A DNA stretch of 64,000 nt from an uncultured Acidimicrobiales bacterium (GTDB lineage Bacteria; Actinomycetota; Acidimicrobiia; Acidimicrobiales; SZUA-35): assembly GCA_937922785.1 (NCBI GenBank), contig CALAJQ010000004.1:124001-188000 (forward strand), in the 5' to 3' direction. Positions 33,004 through 40,620 of this stretch are shown here, in pieces. Numbering within the stretch: the first letter of the stretch is position 1; each line of letters starts with the position of its first letter. The notes under the pieces were generated by a model. The model did not search any database. It was not told where the DNA came from and was given only the letters and a program-made list of their open reading frames with translations. A program made the translations under genes and the position numbers.

Positions 33004-33006
33004 ATC

Positions 33007-33516
33007 ATGACAGCTACAAACCTTCACGAACTCGATTCGCCTCCGTGGCAGCGCGTCGACAGCACCATCGTGAACGTTGCCAGCGATATCCGGTCACTTT
33101 ATGATCAGCGCTTCGCCGCCCTTGACCTCAGCCTTAGCACGGCCTGCCTGGTTGCCTACCTTGGCGACTTCGGGCCCGTAACCCAAACCCGAGCGGCCGA
33201 CCACCTTCATCAGGGTCGCGCCGTAACCGGCACCCAGGTCGATCGCCTAGAAGCTCGCGGCGTGCTGGAAAGACTCCCGGACCCCACCGATCGTCGTGTG
33301 TGGCTAATCCAACTGACCAAATCGGGGCGAGAACTTAACAAGTCAATTGTTGAAATCGACAAGGTCGTCCGGGGCGAATTACGTTCCGGGGTGAGCCGCG
33401 AGGAGCGGCAGCTTCTGGCAAAGTTGCTCCTCCGACTGCAAGCCAATCTTTCCAACGCGCTGACCCAAGGCGCTTCGGACAAACCAAGCCTCAAACAACC
33501 AAGCTCTAAGAACTAG
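33007..33516 (+). CDS. MarR family regulator
   Basis: A 169-aa MarR protein. The wHTH covers QTRAADHLHQGRAVTGTQVDRLEARGVLERLPDPTDRRVWLIQLT (residues about 61-105), with the wing motif DPTDRRV. The frame extends upstream through a hairpin element, so I use the ATG at 33007. It precedes the thiolase gene by 17 bp and probably heads and controls the beta-oxidation-type operon to 36.9 kb. Confidence 0.92.
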   Translation: MTATNLHELDSPPWQRVDSTIVNVASDIRSLYDQRFAALDLSLSTACLVAYLGDFGPVTQTRAADHLHQGRAVTGTQVDRLEARGVLERLPDPTDRRVWLIQLTKSGRELNKSIVEIDKVVRGELRSGVSREERQLLAKLLLRLQANLSNALTQGASDKPSLKQPSSKN

Positions 33517-33533
33517 AAGAGACAGGAAAACAA

Positions 33534-34703
33534 ATGCAAGAAGCAGTAATTGTTGACGTAGTGCGAACCCCAGGGGGTAAGCGAAATGGCATGTTGAGTG
33601 GCTGGCACCCAGTTGACCTCGCAGCCCACGTGCTTAAGGCGTTAGAAGAGCGAAACAACCTCGACCCAGCAATTGTTGATGACGTTGTAATGGGTTGCGT
33701 TATGCAGGTTGGAGAGCAGTCCCTGAACATCGGCCGCAGCGCAATTTTGGCCGCTGGCTGGCCCGAATCAGTTCCGGCTACAACTGTTGACCGCCAGTGC
33801 GGATCTTCCCAACAAGCAATTCACTTTGCCGCTCAGGGCGTCATGGCTGGTGCTTACGACGTCGTTATTGCTGCTGGTGTTGAGGTCATGAGCCGCACGC
33901 CGATGGGTGCCAGTGTTGTGAAGGGTATGGGCTTCCCGTTCCCGGATTCAATGCAGGAGCGGTATTCAGAGACCGGTCTCCCACCGCAGGGCATCGGCGC
34001 AAACATGATCGCCGAGGAGTACGGCATCACCCGTGAAGACCTTGATGCGTTCGGCGCCGAAAGCCAGCGCCGAGCAGCTCAAGCCACAGAAGAGGGTCGA
34101 TTCGAGAACGAGATCATCCCAGTTCCAGTCGACGTCGATGGCGAGACCATCATGATGACTCGCGATGAAGGAATCCGAGAGGGCTCGACTGCTGAAAAGC
34201 TCGCAACGCTTAAGCCAGCCTTCAACGAAGACCACATGATCACCGCTGGTAACGCCAGTCAGATCTCAGACGGTGCGGCTGCTGTTCTCATCATGAGCCG
34301 CGAAAAGGCCGAAGAGCTAGGACTCAAGCCCCGCGCTGCTTTCCGCCACTTTGCCTTGGCCGGCACTGACCCAGTCACCATGCTGAAGGGCCCAATCCCG
34401 GTAACCAAGAAGATCCTGGACAAGTCAGGCATGAGCATTGACGACATTGATCTATTCGAAATCAACGAGGCGTTTGCGTCTGTTGTTCTTGCTTGGCAGA
34501 AGGAACTCGGCGCTGACCTGGACAAGGTCAACGTAAACGGCGGAGCGATCGCGCTTGGCCACCCACTAGGTTGCTCGGGCGCCAAGCTCATGACGACCCT
34601 CGTAAACGAACTCGAAAGAACTGGCGGCCGCTACGGCTACCAGGCCATGTGCGAAGGCGGCGGCCTAGCCAACGGAACCATCATCGAAAGGGTGGACGCT
34701 TAA
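33534..34703 (+). CDS. Acetyl-CoA acetyltransferase/3-ketoacyl-CoA thiolase
   Basis: A 389-aa thiolase that cleaves 3-ketoacyl-CoA or condenses acetyl-CoA. The nucleophile is C89 in DRQCGSSQQAI, the general-base motif is GHPLGCSGA (H343), and the second cysteine is C373 in CEGGG. An AGGAAA ribosome-binding site lies before the ATG. The following SDR gene starts one base before the thiolase ends (TAATG). With SDR and enoyl-CoA hydratase it provides three of the four beta-oxidation steps; no acyl-CoA dehydrogenase is present here. Confidence 0.95.
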   Translation: MQEAVIVDVVRTPGGKRNGMLSGWHPVDLAAHVLKALEERNNLDPAIVDDVVMGCVMQVGEQSLNIGRSAILAAGWPESVPATTVDRQCGSSQQAIHFAAQGVMAGAYDVVIAAGVEVMSRTPMGASVVKGMGFPFPDSMQERYSETGLPPQGIGANMIAEEYGITREDLDAFGAESQRRAAQATEEGRFENEIIPVPVDVDGETIMMTRDEGIREGSTAEKLATLKPAFNEDHMITAGNASQISDGAAAVLIMSREKAEELGLKPRAAFRHFALAGTDPVTMLKGPIPVTKKILDKSGMSIDDIDLFEINEAFASVVLAWQKELGADLDKVNVNGGAIALGHPLGCSGAKLMTTLVNELERTGGRYGYQAMCEGGGLANGTIIERVDA

Positions 34704-35482
34704 TGCCTCGTCTAAATCTAGAAGGCTCATCTTCCATAGTTACTGGTGGAGCATCGGGAATCGGCGAGGCTTCGGCCCGCCAGTTGGCTGCGCTCGGATC
34801 ACGAGTGGTCATTGCCGATCTTCAAGAAGACAGAGGATCTGCAGTGGCTTCAGAAATTGGCGGCATCTTTGTTAAGTGCGATGTCACCTCCATTGAAGAC
34901 GCCGACGCAGCGGTTCTTGCCGCTTCAGAAATGGGTCCGCTTCGCGCCTGCGTTAACTCAGCTGGTATCGGCTGGGCGGCTCGCACCGTTGATCGCAACG
35001 GCGACCCTTTCCCGCTTGACGCATTCAACCGCGTGATCCAAATCAACCTAGTTGGCACGTTCAACATGTTGAGCCGGGCCGCGGCAGCAATGGCAAAGAC
35101 CGATGCTGTTACTGAAGACGGCCAAAAGGGGGCCATTATCAACATGGCCTCTGTTGCGGCTGAAGACGGTCAGATCGGCCAGTGTGCTTACTCGGCGTCC
35201 AAGGGCGGCGTTGTTGGCATGACCCTGCCGATTGCCCGCGACTTGTCCGCCCTGGGTGTGAGAGTTAACACCGTCTTGCCTGGCCTGATTGACACGCCCA
35301 TCTATGGCGAAGGTGAGCAGAGCGATCAATTCAAGGCTCACCTCGGTCAGTCAGTGCTGTTCCCGAAGCGTCTTGGTTATGCCGAAGAGTTGGCGTTCAT
35401 GGTTCTTGACCTGATCACCAATCCGTACATGAACGGCGAATGCGTAAGGGTTGACGGTGGCATCAGGATGCCACCTAAGTAG
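34703..35482 (+). CDS. SDR family 3-hydroxyacyl-CoA dehydrogenase-like (HSD17B10-type)
   Basis: A 259-aa short-chain dehydrogenase. The NAD-binding motif is TGGASGIG (residues 14-21), the NNAG-type motif is NSAGIG, and the catalytic set is S-YSASK, here in INMASVAAEDGQIGQCAYSASKGG. The sequence is close to type II 3-hydroxyacyl-CoA dehydrogenases, which oxidise branched-chain and short hydroxyacyl-CoA. The ATG at 34703 overlaps the thiolase stop. Its stop codon sits in a short tandem duplication. Confidence 0.92.
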   Translation: MPRLNLEGSSSIVTGGASGIGEASARQLAALGSRVVIADLQEDRGSAVASEIGGIFVKCDVTSIEDADAAVLAASEMGPLRACVNSAGIGWAARTVDRNGDPFPLDAFNRVIQINLVGTFNMLSRAAAAMAKTDAVTEDGQKGAIINMASVAAEDGQIGQCAYSASKGGVVGMTLPIARDLSALGVRVNTVLPGLIDTPIYGEGEQSDQFKAHLGQSVLFPKRLGYAEELAFMVLDLITNPYMNGECVRVDGGIRMPPK

Positions 35483-35512
35483 AGCATCAGGATGGCTTAA
35501 GTAGAGCATCAG
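35476..35512. repeat. Short tandem duplication at the SDR stop codon
   Basis: TAAGTAGAGCATCAG occurs at 35476-35490 and again at 35498-35512, period 22 bp. The first copy contains the SDR stop codon TAG. It is a local duplication, probably by slippage, and adds no coding sequence. Confidence 0.7.
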
Positions 35513-35549
35513 TTTCACGTCTTAATTTTGCACCAACAGGAGAACACGA

Positions 35550-36305
35550 ATGAGTGAAGAAGCCGTACTGACTGAACGGCGTGATCGAGTGCTGCTGATC
35601 ACGCTGAACCGGCCCGACGCGATGAACGCCATTAATGGTGACTTATCAGCAGGCTTGGTTGCCGCAGTAGAGGAACTCGATAGCGATAAGGGCCTAACGG
35701 CCGGAGTGCTTACCGGTAACGGAAGAGGCTTTTGCGCCGGAATGGACCTAAAGGCGTTCGCCCGCGGGGAAAACATCGGGCCAATGATGAAGTTCATCAA
35801 GGAGGGTTCGAAGAAACCGCTAATCGGCGCCCTTGAAGGTTTCGCTTTGGCCGGTGGTCTTGAGCTGGCTCTTACGTGTGACCTGTTGGTTGCAGCCAAG
35901 GGAATCAAGCTGGGCATCCCTGAGGTTGGGGTAGGCCTGTTTGCTGCGGGCGGTGGCCTACAACGACTTCCTAGCCGTGTTGGCTATGGCCGAGCGATGG
36001 AGATGGCAATCACCGCAGACCCGATCACCTCTGACGAAGCTGCTCAACTTGGCCTCGTGAGTCGTCTGGTTGAAAAAGGTGAAGCAGTTGATGCGGCGCT
36101 GGAGTTGGCCGCCCGAATTTCAAAGAACGCACCGCTTGCGGTGTCGGTGTCCAAACAGCTCACAAAGGCTGCGGTAGATCTCGACGAGGCCGCTTTTTGG
36201 GAGCTTCAGAATGAACTGATGCCAGCCGTGTTTGGATCCAACGACGCCAAAGAGGGACCATTAGCTTTTGCAGAGAAGCGTGCACCAAACTGGTCGGGTG
36301 AGTGA
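35550..36305 (+). CDS. Enoyl-CoA hydratase/isomerase (crotonase family)
   Basis: A 251-aa crotonase. The oxyanion-hole segments are GRGFCAGMDLKAFARG (residues about 54-69) and EGFALAGGLELALTCDLLVA (about 96-115). PEVGVGLFAAGGGLQRLPSRVG is the trimer/active-site helix region. The position usually taken by the first catalytic Glu is Ala or Gly here (AGGLELA), while a later Glu is present in GIPEVGVG, so an isomerase or other crotonase reaction is possible. A strong AGGAGA ribosome-binding site lies 9-14 bases before the ATG. It overlaps the TetR gene by 8 bp. Confidence 0.92.
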   Translation: MSEEAVLTERRDRVLLITLNRPDAMNAINGDLSAGLVAAVEELDSDKGLTAGVLTGNGRGFCAGMDLKAFARGENIGPMMKFIKEGSKKPLIGALEGFALAGGLELALTCDLLVAAKGIKLGIPEVGVGLFAAGGGLQRLPSRVGYGRAMEMAITADPITSDEAAQLGLVSRLVEKGEAVDAALELAARISKNAPLAVSVSKQLTKAAVDLDEAAFWELQNELMPAVFGSNDAKEGPLAFAEKRAPNWSGE

Positions 36306-36891
36306 CACCAGAATTGCAATTCTTGCCGCGGCTTCAGAGTTACTCAACAGCCAGGGCCTAGACGCAATTACCATTCGCAATGTTGCGGAAGTTTCCAACT
36401 ACGGCCGCTCCACTGTGGTCCATCACTTTGGCGACAAAGAGGGCCTGTTGGACGCTCTGCACTTGGTTGCCTTGGGTCATATCTCAGACACGATCAACAA
36501 CAGCCGCTTCGTCGCATTCACCGATGTTGCAGTGCCAGTAATCAAAGCGCTTGAGGCAATGCCTGACGATGTCCCCGACGGAGAAGCGATACCGCGCGGC
36601 ATTGCAGTGTTTGCCCGCTTCAAACTTGAGTACCCGGGATTCTGGACAATTCTTCGATTCCGGAGGTGTCCAAACTTCTCTCGCCATGATCTCCCAACCA
36701 CTTGGGAACAAATCAACATTCTGGCCAATGGATACGTCGGAGCACCCATCGGCCCCACGGTTGACATGATCATGCACCAGTTGCTCTCACTACATGACTG
36801 GGTGGCAACGGCCAGTCCGGGCGACGCTTTGCGAATTGCTCAAACTCAACCATCAATCCCCTACTGGCTCTCGGTGTTTGATCGCGGCTGA
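36298..36891 (+). CDS. TetR family regulator, paralogue 1
   Basis: A 197-aa TetR protein from a GTG start that overlaps the hydratase stop. The HTH is AITIRNVAEVSNYGRSTVVHHFGDKEGLLDALH. The C-terminal domain shares FKLEYPGFWTILRFRRCPNF and DMIMHQLLSLHDW with the next gene, so the two are tandem paralogues. It is the last gene of the thiolase-SDR-hydratase operon. A perfect palindrome (TAGGACA-G-TGTCCTA) lies 28 bp downstream. Confidence 0.9.
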   Translation: MSDTRIAILAAASELLNSQGLDAITIRNVAEVSNYGRSTVVHHFGDKEGLLDALHLVALGHISDTINNSRFVAFTDVAVPVIKALEAMPDDVPDGEAIPRGIAVFARFKLEYPGFWTILRFRRCPNFSRHDLPTTWEQINILANGYVGAPIGPTVDMIMHQLLSLHDWVATASPGDALRIAQTQPSIPYWLSVFDRG

Positions 36892-36918
36892 GCATTTGAG
36901 GCTAAACGCCCATGATGT

Positions 36919-36933
36919 TAGGACAGTGTCCTA
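36919..36933. promoter_or_regulatory. Palindrome TAGGACA-G-TGTCCTA, probable TetR operator
   Basis: A perfect inverted repeat with 7-bp arms around one base, between the two TetR paralogues. A related GGAC-GTT-GTCC site follows the second TetR gene at 37740-37750, so both could be targets of these regulators. Confidence 0.55.
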
Positions 36934-36964
36934 CTTTTTAGTGGTCTATTCTTGTTACAGCGTC

Positions 36965-36981
36965 CTAAATATACGATTTAG
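36965..36981. promoter_or_regulatory. Palindrome CTAAAT-ATACG-ATTTAG
   Basis: An AT-rich inverted repeat with 6-bp arms and a 5-bp centre, just downstream of a TTGTTA -35-like hexamer (36953-36958). It probably overlaps the promoter of the leader RNA before the second TetR gene and may be another regulatory site. Confidence 0.4.
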
Positions 36982-37029
36982 TGCTGACAGGTGGAAGTTG
37001 ATAGAGCATGATGCAGCCCGTAGTCAGTT

Positions 37030-37135
37030 CCCGTCCGGTGAAAGTTACCAACACCGACGGGCAGATCTACCAACTCTGGCGGAGGCCTGCAATCGCGGCG
37101 ATCTCAGGCCTCCGCCGAGGTAACTCTCCCGAGTT
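37030..37135 (+). ncRNA. Three-hairpin structured 5' leader, candidate cis-regulatory RNA
   Basis: Helix P1 pairs CCCGTC-GGTG (37030-37040, one bulged C) with CACC-GACGGG (37052-37061) around an 11-nt loop starting AAAGTTACC. P2 is a perfect 12-bp helix, GGCGGAGGCCTG (37078-37089) with 37105-37116, with a 15-nt loop. P3 pairs AACTC with GAGTT (37122-37135) and ends 3 nt before the ATG, hiding a GAG that could serve in ribosome binding. I could not match it to a named riboswitch class. The loop string GGTGAAAGT recalls FMN and cobalamin riboswitches, but their other conserved blocks are missing. Confidence 0.4.
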
Positions 37136-37138
37136 CAA

Positions 37139-37735
37139 ATGAGCTCCAAGGACACAATCGTTGCGGCGGCCGCACAACTGCTGAACGAGCTTGGGCTGGA
37201 GGCAGTAACGATTCGTAGCGTTGCCGATGCTTCCAACTACGGGCGGTCAACCGTGACCCACCACTTTGGCGACAAGGACACGTTGTTGGACGCAGTCCAT
37301 GTTGCAGCGATCGAGAGTTTCGCAAAACACATCACTGAGGCCAACTTCAGCCCGGCGTTCGCACCGAAGAACTTTGAGGCCCAATCACAGCTAATGGACC
37401 GCATAGGCGTCAGCTCACCAAATGACTCCCTAACCGAAGCAGCGGCGCAGATCTACCTACGTTTCCGAGATCAGTACCCGGGGTTTTGGAAGCTGCTTCG
37501 CTTCCGGCAGTGCCCCGATTTTACTGAAGAGGAAGCACCCATTGCCCATCAGCTCATTGTGGGATTCTGCGGAGGAACCCTGGAGGGCCCCATAGGTCTT
37601 ACGGTCGATGTCATAGTGCATCAACTGTTCTCGCTGCACGAGTGGGCCGCTGAGGCCAAACCAGGGGCCATCATGCGAATAATGCACAGTGAGCCCTCCC
37701 TGAATTACTGGCTGGCAGCATTCGGGAATCAATAG
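37139..37735 (+). CDS. TetR family regulator, paralogue 2
   Basis: A 198-aa TetR protein and tandem paralogue of the preceding gene. The HTH is AVTIRSVADASNYGRSTVTHHFGDKDTLLDAVH, and the shared C-terminal blocks are FRDQYPGFWKLLRFRQCPDF and DVIVHQLFSLHEW. It is separated from paralogue 1 by 247 bp that hold a palindrome, a probable promoter and a structured leader, so it has its own transcript. The ATG has no clear free Shine-Dalgarno, since the nearest purine stretch lies in hairpin P3. Confidence 0.9.
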   Translation: MSSKDTIVAAAAQLLNELGLEAVTIRSVADASNYGRSTVTHHFGDKDTLLDAVHVAAIESFAKHITEANFSPAFAPKNFEAQSQLMDRIGVSSPNDSLTEAAAQIYLRFRDQYPGFWKLLRFRQCPDFTEEEAPIAHQLIVGFCGGTLEGPIGLTVDVIVHQLFSLHEWAAEAKPGAIMRIMHSEPSLNYWLAAFGNQ

Positions 37736-37739
37736 TGCG

Positions 37740-37752
37740 GGACGTTGTCCTA
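37740..37752. promoter_or_regulatory. GGAC-GTT-GTCC site, second TetR-type operator
   Basis: An inverted repeat with 4-bp arms in the context GGACGTTGTCCTA, which shares TGTCCTA with the site at 36919-36933. It is immediately downstream of TetR paralogue 2, where no plus-strand gene follows, so its role is unclear. Confidence 0.35.
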
Positions 37753-37904
37753 GCATTTCGACCCGATTTTTAGGCCTACTGTCCCAATTCCCAGATTGGT
37801 AGCTGCGACAAGCTGCGATCTGGTTTATAACAGGGGCAAGGAGCCAGGACCTGAATCGACTTGCACCCTCGTTACCAAGGATGTGAGGCGAGGTCCGATC
37901 CACC

Positions 37905-37955
37905 GAAAGCCAGGGGGGATGTGAGTTCGCGGCGATCTCACAACCCCCGGCTTTC
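37905..37955. terminator. Bidirectional intrinsic terminator-like hairpin
   Basis: GAAAGCC, GGGG and GTGAG on the left (37905-37925) pair with CTCAC, CCCC and GGCTTTC on the right (37937-37955), with small internal mismatches and an 11-nt loop. TTTCC follows on the plus strand. It lies between the convergent TetR and xylose isomerase genes, the expected place for shared termination. Confidence 0.65.
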
Positions 37956-37989
37956 TTTCCGGCCAGCTTCAATCGATCCAGGCCAGCTT

Positions 37990-39321
37990 CTACCGTGCAC
38001 GCTCGATAGTGCGGTTGATCAGGTTCTCTATGAGCTCTTGTTGGCCGCTGCGGGGCGTTGGGTCAATGTTGTCGGCCAGCACCTGCTGGTGGAGGTCTGC
38101 GAGTCCGTAGGCACCCGACAACAACTTGGCGCCCTCTTCAGTGTCCCAACCTGCGTAACGCGCGGCTACGAGCGCCTCAAGCTCTCCGCTTTCAATTAGG
38201 GCCGCCGCCACCAGAAGAGATCGGGCCATTGTGTCCATCGCCCCAATATGGCCATGGAACAGGTCGCTGCGGTCAAGGCTTTGCCGGCGCAGCTTGGTGT
38301 CGAACATGAAGCCTCCGGTGGTGAACCCGCCGCCTCGCAAGATCTCATAGACCCCGAGGCTCATCTGCTCTACAGAATTCGGGAACTGATCGGTATCCCA
38401 GCCAAGTCTGTCATCGCCCCGGTTTGCGTCCACGCTGCCAAAGATTCCACAGCTAACCGCCTGTGCCACCTCGTGATTGAAGTCATGTCCGCCGAGAGTT
38501 GCGTGATTGACCTCGATATTCACTTTGATCTCGTTCTCAAGGCCGTAACGCTTAAGGAACCCGTAGACGGTTGCACTGTCATAGTCATACTGATGCTTGG
38601 TTGGCTCTTGGGGTTTTGGCTCAAGAAGGATGGCGCCTTCAAACCCAATGTCATGCTTGTATTGCACGACCATGTTCAAGAAGCGGCCAAGCTGATCCAG
38701 TTCAGCGCCCATCCGGGTGTTAAGAAGCGTTTCGTACCCCTCGCGTCCGCCCCAAAGAACGTAGTTAGCTCCGCCAAGTCGATGGGTTGCGTCGAGGCAG
38801 TGCTTTAGCTGGGCTGCCGCGTACCTAAAAACGTCTGGATCGGGGTTAGTAGCGGCCCCAGCAGCAAAGCGCGGCTGGAAGAAGAGTTGAGCGGTTCCCC
38901 AAAGCAACTTGAGACCCGTTCTTTCCATGTGCGACGCGGCGTAGTCGATCATTGTGTCGAGATTGGAACAACTCTCGGCGAACGTGGCCCCTTCTGGCGC
39001 TATGTCTCTGTCGTGGAAACTGAAAAATGGGACACCGAGTTTGGAGAAGAACTCAAACGCAGCATCCATCTTCAGATGAGCTGCCTCCATTGGATCCATC
39101 GCTGGATTCAGCCACGGCCGATCAAAGGTGCCATCACCAAAAATGTCTGAACCTGGCCAGTTGAAAGAATGCCAGTAGCAGGCCGCGAAACGGAGATGAT
39201 CCTCCATTCGCTTGCCCATCACCAGGCGGTCTTTGTCATACCAACGAAAACTGAAGGGATCATCAGAGTCTGGTCCTGCAAAGGCAATTGGGCTACTTAC
39301 GTCGGTGAAGAAATCGGCCAT
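37990..39321 (-). CDS. xylA: Xylose isomerase (class II length)
   Basis: A 443-aa xylose isomerase that interconverts D-xylose and D-xylulose. Signature blocks are [33 protein letters not shown] and [19 protein letters not shown], which hold the metal-binding Glu, His and Asp residues, with the catalytic His in FFSFHDRDI. The extended N-terminal segment and the 440-residue length mark class II enzymes, while many actinobacteria have the shorter class I form of about 390 aa. No xylulokinase or xylose transporter is nearby, and the gene stands alone after a terminator. Confidence 0.95.
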   Translation of the reverse strand: MADFFTDVSSPIAFAGPDSDDPFSFRWYDKDRLVMGKRMEDHLRFAACYWHSFNWPGSDIFGDGTFDRPWLNPAMDPMEAAHLKMDAAFEFFSKLGVPFFSFHDRDIAPEGATFAESCSNLDTMIDYAASHMERTGLKLLWGTAQLFFQPRFAAGAATNPDPDVFRYAAAQLKHCLDATHRLGGANYVLWGGREGYETLLNTRMGAELDQLGRFLNMVVQYKHDIGFEGAILLEPKPQEPTKHQYDYDSATVYGFLKRYGLENEIKVNIEVNHATLGGHDFNHEVAQAVSCGIFGSVDANRGDDRLGWDTDQFPNSVEQMSLGVYEILRGGGFTTGGFMFDTKLRRQSLDRSDLFHGHIGAMDTMARSLLVAAALIESGELEALVAARYAGWDTEEGAKLLSGAYGLADLHQQVLADNIDPTPRSGQQELIENLINRTIERAR

Positions 39322-39325
39322 TCGC

Positions 39326-39571
39326 TTAACCTATCTTCACTAATTCCTTCGTTACGGGTTGCAAGAAGTAAATAGTCCGTCCCTTAAGTTCGCGCCTCAT
39401 GGCGTGCGCGATCTTGTAGCCCTGACCGACAAACTCCTCGGCTACCTCTGGCCCGGAAATGTCGCCAGCGACTTCATCATAAAAGCTCCGCCAATCAGCA
39501 ATGGCAGCAAGCAAGCGGGGCGAGAGCGGGAGTTCACTGGGCTCAACAACAGCCCCGTCAACTGCCAGCAC
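39326..39571 (-). CDS. Small conserved-looking protein, start uncertain
   Basis: An 81-aa protein from a GTG at 39571, with no family I can name. It contains [21 protein letters not shown] and a C-terminal [22 protein letters not shown], a pattern seen in small actinobacterial hypothetical proteins. The reading frame stays open and coding-like upstream (RVLKLNARSKETWTLQ, then AAVGQAPV). A CTG at 39628 overlaps the TGA stop of the preceding gene as CTGA and would give 100 aa. The longer form, or a -1 frameshift from that gene, is possible. It ends 4 bp before the xylA start. Confidence 0.6.
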   Translation of the reverse strand: MLAVDGAVVEPSELPLSPRLLAAIADWRSFYDEVAGDISGPEVAEEFVGQGYKIAHAMRRELKGRTIYFLQPVTKELVKIG

Positions 39572-39624
39572 AGGCGCTTGACCAACAGCGGCCTGCAGCG
39601 TCCAGGTCTCTTTCGATCGAGCGT

Positions 39625-40611
39625 TCAGTTTGAGTACCCGCCATAGATTGCCAAATGAATCGTGGTCAAACTCTCAATGTCGCCTGTAAAAACATGGCTT
39701 CTGGTGTTGCCACTTCTGACTACCATCTGCGATTTGAAATTGGGCCTGCCATCTGCGGCAACCAGAGTGACACCGATCTCATCGGGGTTACCGACAACAG
39801 CGACAACTATCTCGCCTTCAGAGTTCTGTATGAGCGTGACCGACAATCCAAGCTGAGCCAATTCCGCAGACAGGATTGGCGAACCCAAGAGATCGGCGTT
39901 CCAATTGATGGCAACCTCATGTTGGTGAATCCTGGCTAAGACCAAAAAATCAACAACTAGCGAGACGATCTGACCGCCATCATCCACACCCCAGTACGAG
40001 GGATAACCCGAGTCTCTGCTGCCGCTAGTAACAACCAGGGCGTCGTCTGGTTCCAACATCGAAACAAGGCATGCCGTCGGGCCGCCGACCGTGCCAATTC
40101 GGTGCTCGGAGAACAAGTCTTGTTTGTGACCGGCAGACATCTTGATGAAGCCGGCAACGTCAAAGATCGCGGCAGCCCCTAGATCGACCGGTGCAAAATG
40201 CTGGTTACGAATTGTTGCTGCTGCGAACCAACTGGCCGGTGTTGCCGCCGGATCAATCTCCACCTTGATGGCCGCCACCTGGCCCAGGACCTCCACAACC
40301 GTCACTGGGTAGCGGCCAGGCTTGATCCGACGAGCTAGTGGTGCGATGCGCCATGGGTCCATGGCAAAGTCTCGGACTCCTACAACCCCTGAAGTCAGGT
40401 TTAGCGAACCGATTCTACGAATCGTGGTCAGGTGAGTTTGACCGTAGGCGTCCACGACTTCGCGAGATGGCTTGAATAGCCCTTCCACGTTTACATCGAT
40501 GTTTTGTTCGAGCTCGACCAGCGGCGCATTTGCGCTAGAGGCAGCCAGCACGCCAGCGTGTTTTGCCGCCGGAACCTGGGGTTCGTCGTAAGAATAGGTA
40601 CCAGGCTGCAC
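39625..40611 (-). CDS. DUF4241 domain protein
   Basis: A 328-aa protein. The segment YPVTVVEVLGQVAAIKVEIDP followed later by ACLVSMLEPDD and SGYPSYWGVDDGGQIVSLVVDFLVL matches the DUF4241 domain, an uncharacterised fold that ends in a strand of the form YxGxDxxGxxxxLVxDF. The remaining 110 residues are not recognised. It follows the reductive-dehalogenase-like gene by 9 bp on the same strand, and a small gene overlaps its stop. No function can be given. Confidence 0.75.
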   Translation of the reverse strand: MQPGTYSYDEPQVPAAKHAGVLAASSANAPLVELEQNIDVNVEGLFKPSREVVDAYGQTHLTTIRRIGSLNLTSGVVGVRDFAMDPWRIAPLARRIKPGRYPVTVVEVLGQVAAIKVEIDPAATPASWFAAATIRNQHFAPVDLGAAAIFDVAGFIKMSAGHKQDLFSEHRIGTVGGPTACLVSMLEPDDALVVTSGSRDSGYPSYWGVDDGGQIVSLVVDFLVLARIHQHEVAINWNADLLGSPILSAELAQLGLSVTLIQNSEGEIVVAVVGNPDEIGVTLVAADGRPNFKSQMVVRSGNTRSHVFTGDIESLTTIHLAIYGGYSN

Positions 40612-40620
40612 AACCCAAAC

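Noticed and set aside
37020-37070. FMN or cobalamin riboswitch
   Set aside because: The string CCGGTGAAAGT and a later ACCGACGG recall parts of these classes, but the other conserved blocks and the junction helices are missing.
37990-39321. Xylose utilisation operon
   Set aside because: Only xylA is present; no xylB, transporter or XylR gene is next to it.
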